This document shows, one piece after another, positions 61,695-64,000 of a DNA stretch of 64,000 nucleotides (positions are counted from its first letter, which is position 1; every line of letters begins with the position of its first letter). Under the pieces are notes generated by a model. That model worked only from the letters and a program-made list of their open reading frames with translations. It had not been told where the DNA came from and searched no databases. The position numbers and the translations under genes were made by a program. The stretch is from Bacteroidales bacterium (GTDB taxonomy: Bacteria; Bacteroidota; Bacteroidia; Bacteroidales; UBA932): positions 1 through 64,000 of the forward strand of contig JAFYYW010000008.1 of the NCBI GenBank assembly GCA_017548985.1. The letters run 5' to 3'.

Positions 61695-63203
61695 ATGAAG
61701 AAGCTTATATATTTAATCGGGATAGCTCTCGCCTTCGGATTCGTCGCTTGCGACAAGACCGAGGTCGTCAAGCTGGCAGAGGATGAAGGCAGTATTTCCT
61801 TCGCCCCCAAAACCGTTGAGACCAGAGCGCTTATCGACACCGTGACGGATTTGCACGACTACACGTTGAAGATCTGGGACATTTGGAGCGGGCAGACAAC
61901 ACCTTACATTGATAACACTCTTGTGTATTCACAAGGCTGGCAGTATGGAAACACCGCCAGCGCTCCTTATTACTGGAAGGCCGGCACGCACAAATTCTTC
62001 AGCTACATTGATGGCACGGGTACATATGACTCTACCACTCAAACGCTGTCCGTGAGCAAGTCATTGACCGCCAGCGATGATGAGGTTGACGTTCTATATT
62101 CGGATATCTTCTCGTCAACCGCCGCCGCCTGGATGGCCGCCAACACACCTGAGACACCGGTGCCCCTGACATTCAAGCATTTGCTCTCGTCCATCGGTAT
62201 GGTGGTGAAGAATTGCACGGACGGGACTGTGACCGTGAATTCTGTCAGTACGGTCATCCCTAATAAGGGAAGTGCCACCATCAACTTCAGCGGCGACGCG
62301 ACCGCGGTCGCTTATGGAGACGCTGGCGTGACCGCTGACGAAGCCACCCCGTTCATTTCCGCCTCCAATCCAATCGCTGATGTCGCCCTTCCCTCTGAGG
62401 GTTTCATCGACATTTTGTCCAAGCAGGTGTTCAATGCCGACACCGATGCGGTTGACACCAACTACTTCGTGATTTGGCCCCAGACCATTGACACCCTCAA
62501 GATCGATGTCAATTACACCATTGCCGATGGCTCTGAGGTTGTCACTTACGAGAAGACCGTGAGTATTCCCGATATCGAATGGGTCGCCGGTAACAAGTAC
62601 ACATATACTCTCAACATCTCCCCGACAGACATTCTGCTGATCTTCAAGGTTCAGCCTTGGGATAATGGTCCCGCTGGAAGTCTCGACACCAAGGACGGTT
62701 CCATCAATATGTCGAATGTGACTTGGATGAACACCAAGGTACGGCAGACCCCCACCGGGGAGGATATGAACACGGTTGACATCGATGGCTATACGGTGAA
62801 TATGTACTATAAGCCTTATGTGCTTAACGGGACTGAATGGACACAGTATACCGCCAACAACGGTTACTTCCCTGCTCAGGGTTATTTCACCATTAACTAT
62901 CCGCTGGAAGGGAAGTTCAAGATAGGACTTATCCCCGCATACGGCGAGACATCGGTCAATACTTCTAAGTACGAGATCGTTATCTACAATTCGAGTACCG
63001 GGCAGTGGGTTGCTCACAACCAGACAGATGGCGAGGACATCACCACAAAGACCGTTTACTTCCAGGTACGCTCAACTTCCAGTGCGAGTGGCCCTTTCAA
63101 GGCTCAGATAGACATTTGGGTCAAACCGGACGGAGGTGAGTGGATCAGCGCCTACTCTGAGATCAGATCGAATTACGCGCTTGTCATTCCCGCACATAAT
63201 TAA
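61695..63203 (+). CDS. Fimbrillin-family lipoprotein with a rare Shine-Dalgarno start
   Basis: A 502-residue lipoprotein (MKKLIYLIGIALAFGFVAC, Cys19). EGSISFAPKTVETRALIDTV carries the Arg cleavage site of fimbrillins, and SAPYYWKAGTHKFFSYIDG the typical Tyr-Trp core block. The C-terminal ~150 residues (from GSINMSNVTWMNTKVRQTPT) form an extra beta domain. AGGAGG at 61682-61687 stands 7 nt before ATG 61695, so I prefer it to ATG 61689. Such Shine-Dalgarno sites are uncommon in this phylum and suggest strong translation, as for a major subunit. Confidence 0.82.
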   Translation: MKKLIYLIGIALAFGFVACDKTEVVKLAEDEGSISFAPKTVETRALIDTVTDLHDYTLKIWDIWSGQTTPYIDNTLVYSQGWQYGNTASAPYYWKAGTHKFFSYIDGTGTYDSTTQTLSVSKSLTASDDEVDVLYSDIFSSTAAAWMAANTPETPVPLTFKHLLSSIGMVVKNCTDGTVTVNSVSTVIPNKGSATINFSGDATAVAYGDAGVTADEATPFISASNPIADVALPSEGFIDILSKQVFNADTDAVDTNYFVIWPQTIDTLKIDVNYTIADGSEVVTYEKTVSIPDIEWVAGNKYTYTLNISPTDILLIFKVQPWDNGPAGSLDTKDGSINMSNVTWMNTKVRQTPTGEDMNTVDIDGYTVNMYYKPYVLNGTEWTQYTANNGYFPAQGYFTINYPLEGKFKIGLIPAYGETSVNTSKYEIVIYNSSTGQWVAHNQTDGEDITTKTVYFQVRSTSSASGPFKAQIDIWVKPDGGEWISAYSEIRSNYALVIPAHN

Positions 63204-63209
63204 CCGCTT

Positions 63210-64000
63210 ATGAAGAGTATGAAAAAGTTTATATATTATTTAATAGGTGTCACGGCCATTCTGGCCGCCTCCTGTGAGAGAGAGATTAGTTGGCACGAGG
63301 AATTCCCCGTAGATGAGGAGGGTGTTGCCGCGCTCAGCTTCTCTTGTTCCGATATGGCGACTCGAGCTGTGAATGGTGTGAGTAACGAGAACTTGATCAA
63401 ACGGATCGACTACTTCATTTTCGCATACGGCGAAGATGGCAAGGTAGCGGATGATGCTGAGTATGTTTACTCCAAGTCCCTCATCCCCACGGATGATGGT
63501 CTTGCCGGCACATATAAAGATACGATCCAGACCGGAGTTTTGAACAAGATTTTCGCTAACGGCTCTAAAACCGCGAAGGTTTTCGCTGTAGCGAACTATG
63601 TTGACAAGTATGGATCAAATCCTTCCCTCGCCGATGTCAACACAACTATTCCGGACACCGTCAAGACATGGAAAGGGCTTCACGAGCTGGAAGTGGGAGC
63701 CACGTTCTTTGAGGATGGCGGAGAAGGCTTCGAACTCCGCTGGCCACGCACGATGACGCCAGCTGATACAAACCTCTTCTTTGTGATGACCGGTGAGAAA
63801 GAAATCGAGTTGAATCCTTCAGGCAGGTTCGCCGTCCAGGCTGAGATCCCGCTTAAACGCCTCGCTTCCAAAGTCACAGTGTCTTTCACATATGAGGAGT
63901 TTTTGGAGCAGAAGAAGGATAAAGAAGGTCACATTTACGAGGAGATCAAATGGGAACCGATGAGTAATGGCGATAAGACTCGTGTGTACTTGTCCAACGC
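63210..64000 (+). CDS. Fimbrial subunit/anchor-type lipoprotein, cut by the window end
   Basis: The frame is open from ATG 63210 to the window end (263 codons). MKKFIYYLIGVTAILAASC (from ATG 63219) gives a lipobox with Cys. VAALSFSCSDMATRAVNG and ENLIKRIDYFIFAYGEDGKV fit the N-terminal domain of FimA/Mfa1- or FimB/Mfa2-type proteins, which one is undecided without the C-terminus. It starts 6 nt after the previous fimbrillin gene, so it belongs to the same operon. Confidence 0.75.
   Translation, partial: MKSMKKFIYYLIGVTAILAASCEREISWHEEFPVDEEGVAALSFSCSDMATRAVNGVSNENLIKRIDYFIFAYGEDGKVADDAEYVYSKSLIPTDDGLAGTYKDTIQTGVLNKIFANGSKTAKVFAVANYVDKYGSNPSLADVNTTIPDTVKTWKGLHELEVGATFFEDGGEGFELRWPRTMTPADTNLFFVMTGEKEIELNPSGRFAVQAEIPLKRLASKVTVSFTYEEFLEQKKDKEGHIYEEIKWEPMSNGDKTRVYLSN

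Noticed and set aside
62115..63017. 300-codon minus-strand frame opposite a fimbrillin gene
   Set aside because: Antisense shadow of a well-supported lipoprotein gene; product is Gly/Asp/Val-rich without domain character.

Overview
The window looks like a chromosomal segment of a Bacteroidales bacterium (phylum Bacteroidota). G+C is roughly balanced in most genes. The markers are promoters of the Bacteroidota type (TAnnTTTG, sometimes with an upstream TTTG), few Shine-Dalgarno sequences, and typical families: an S46-type peptidase homologue, DUF4270, TonB-type outer-membrane barrels, a UpxY/NusG-like antiterminator and fimbrillin (Mfa-like) lipoproteins. I cannot name the genus; an uncultured gut-type Bacteroidales with moderate G+C is the best guess.

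Layout. 1-0.7 kb: an AT-rich left edge with the start of an outer-membrane protein gene, a short helix-turn-helix remnant and a tRNA-Gly(GCC). 0.8-25 kb: mostly housekeeping and envelope genes in short operons. These are an esterase/LolA-like/GDPD operon; pheS with a small secreted protein; a C69 dipeptidase, a degenerate S46 homologue, a PfkB kinase and a TonB-type barrel; clpB without its N-domain; secG, a TPR-like gene, lptE and a sigma-54 activator; a TPR lipoprotein; a DUF1080 protein; a histidine phosphatase; pnuC; acpP; and a GT5-domain protein with a DUF4270 lipoprotein carrying Gly-Tyr repeats.

26.2-57.6 kb: one surface-polysaccharide locus, entirely on the minus strand and almost gapless (32 genes read from 57.6 kb down to 25.2 kb, counting two small genes at the far end). 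It begins with a TarI/IspD-like cytidylyltransferase, an SDR and a Wzx flippase. It holds about twelve sugar-transfer proteins, two LicD phosphotransferases, a Wzy-like polymerase, five acyltransferase-3 proteins and one hexapeptide acetyltransferase, and ends with Wza and Wzc. Inside it, four adjacent genes (FkbH-like enzyme, dedicated acyl carrier protein, MBOAT, SGNH-like membrane-anchored protein) resemble in architecture the Dlt system of Gram-positive bacteria, but with an FkbH-type loader. I infer that they move a glycerate-type acyl group onto the exported polysaccharide. This is the best candidate in the window for an undescribed system.

57.7-64 kb: an OmpA-family protein and a small beta-barrel (minus strand), a 319-bp divergent intergenic region, then on the plus strand a UpxY-like antiterminator followed by a 59-residue peptide gene and three fimbrillin-type lipoprotein genes, the last cut by the window end. 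The antiterminator therefore heads a fimbrial cluster and not the neighbouring polysaccharide operon, which is unusual.
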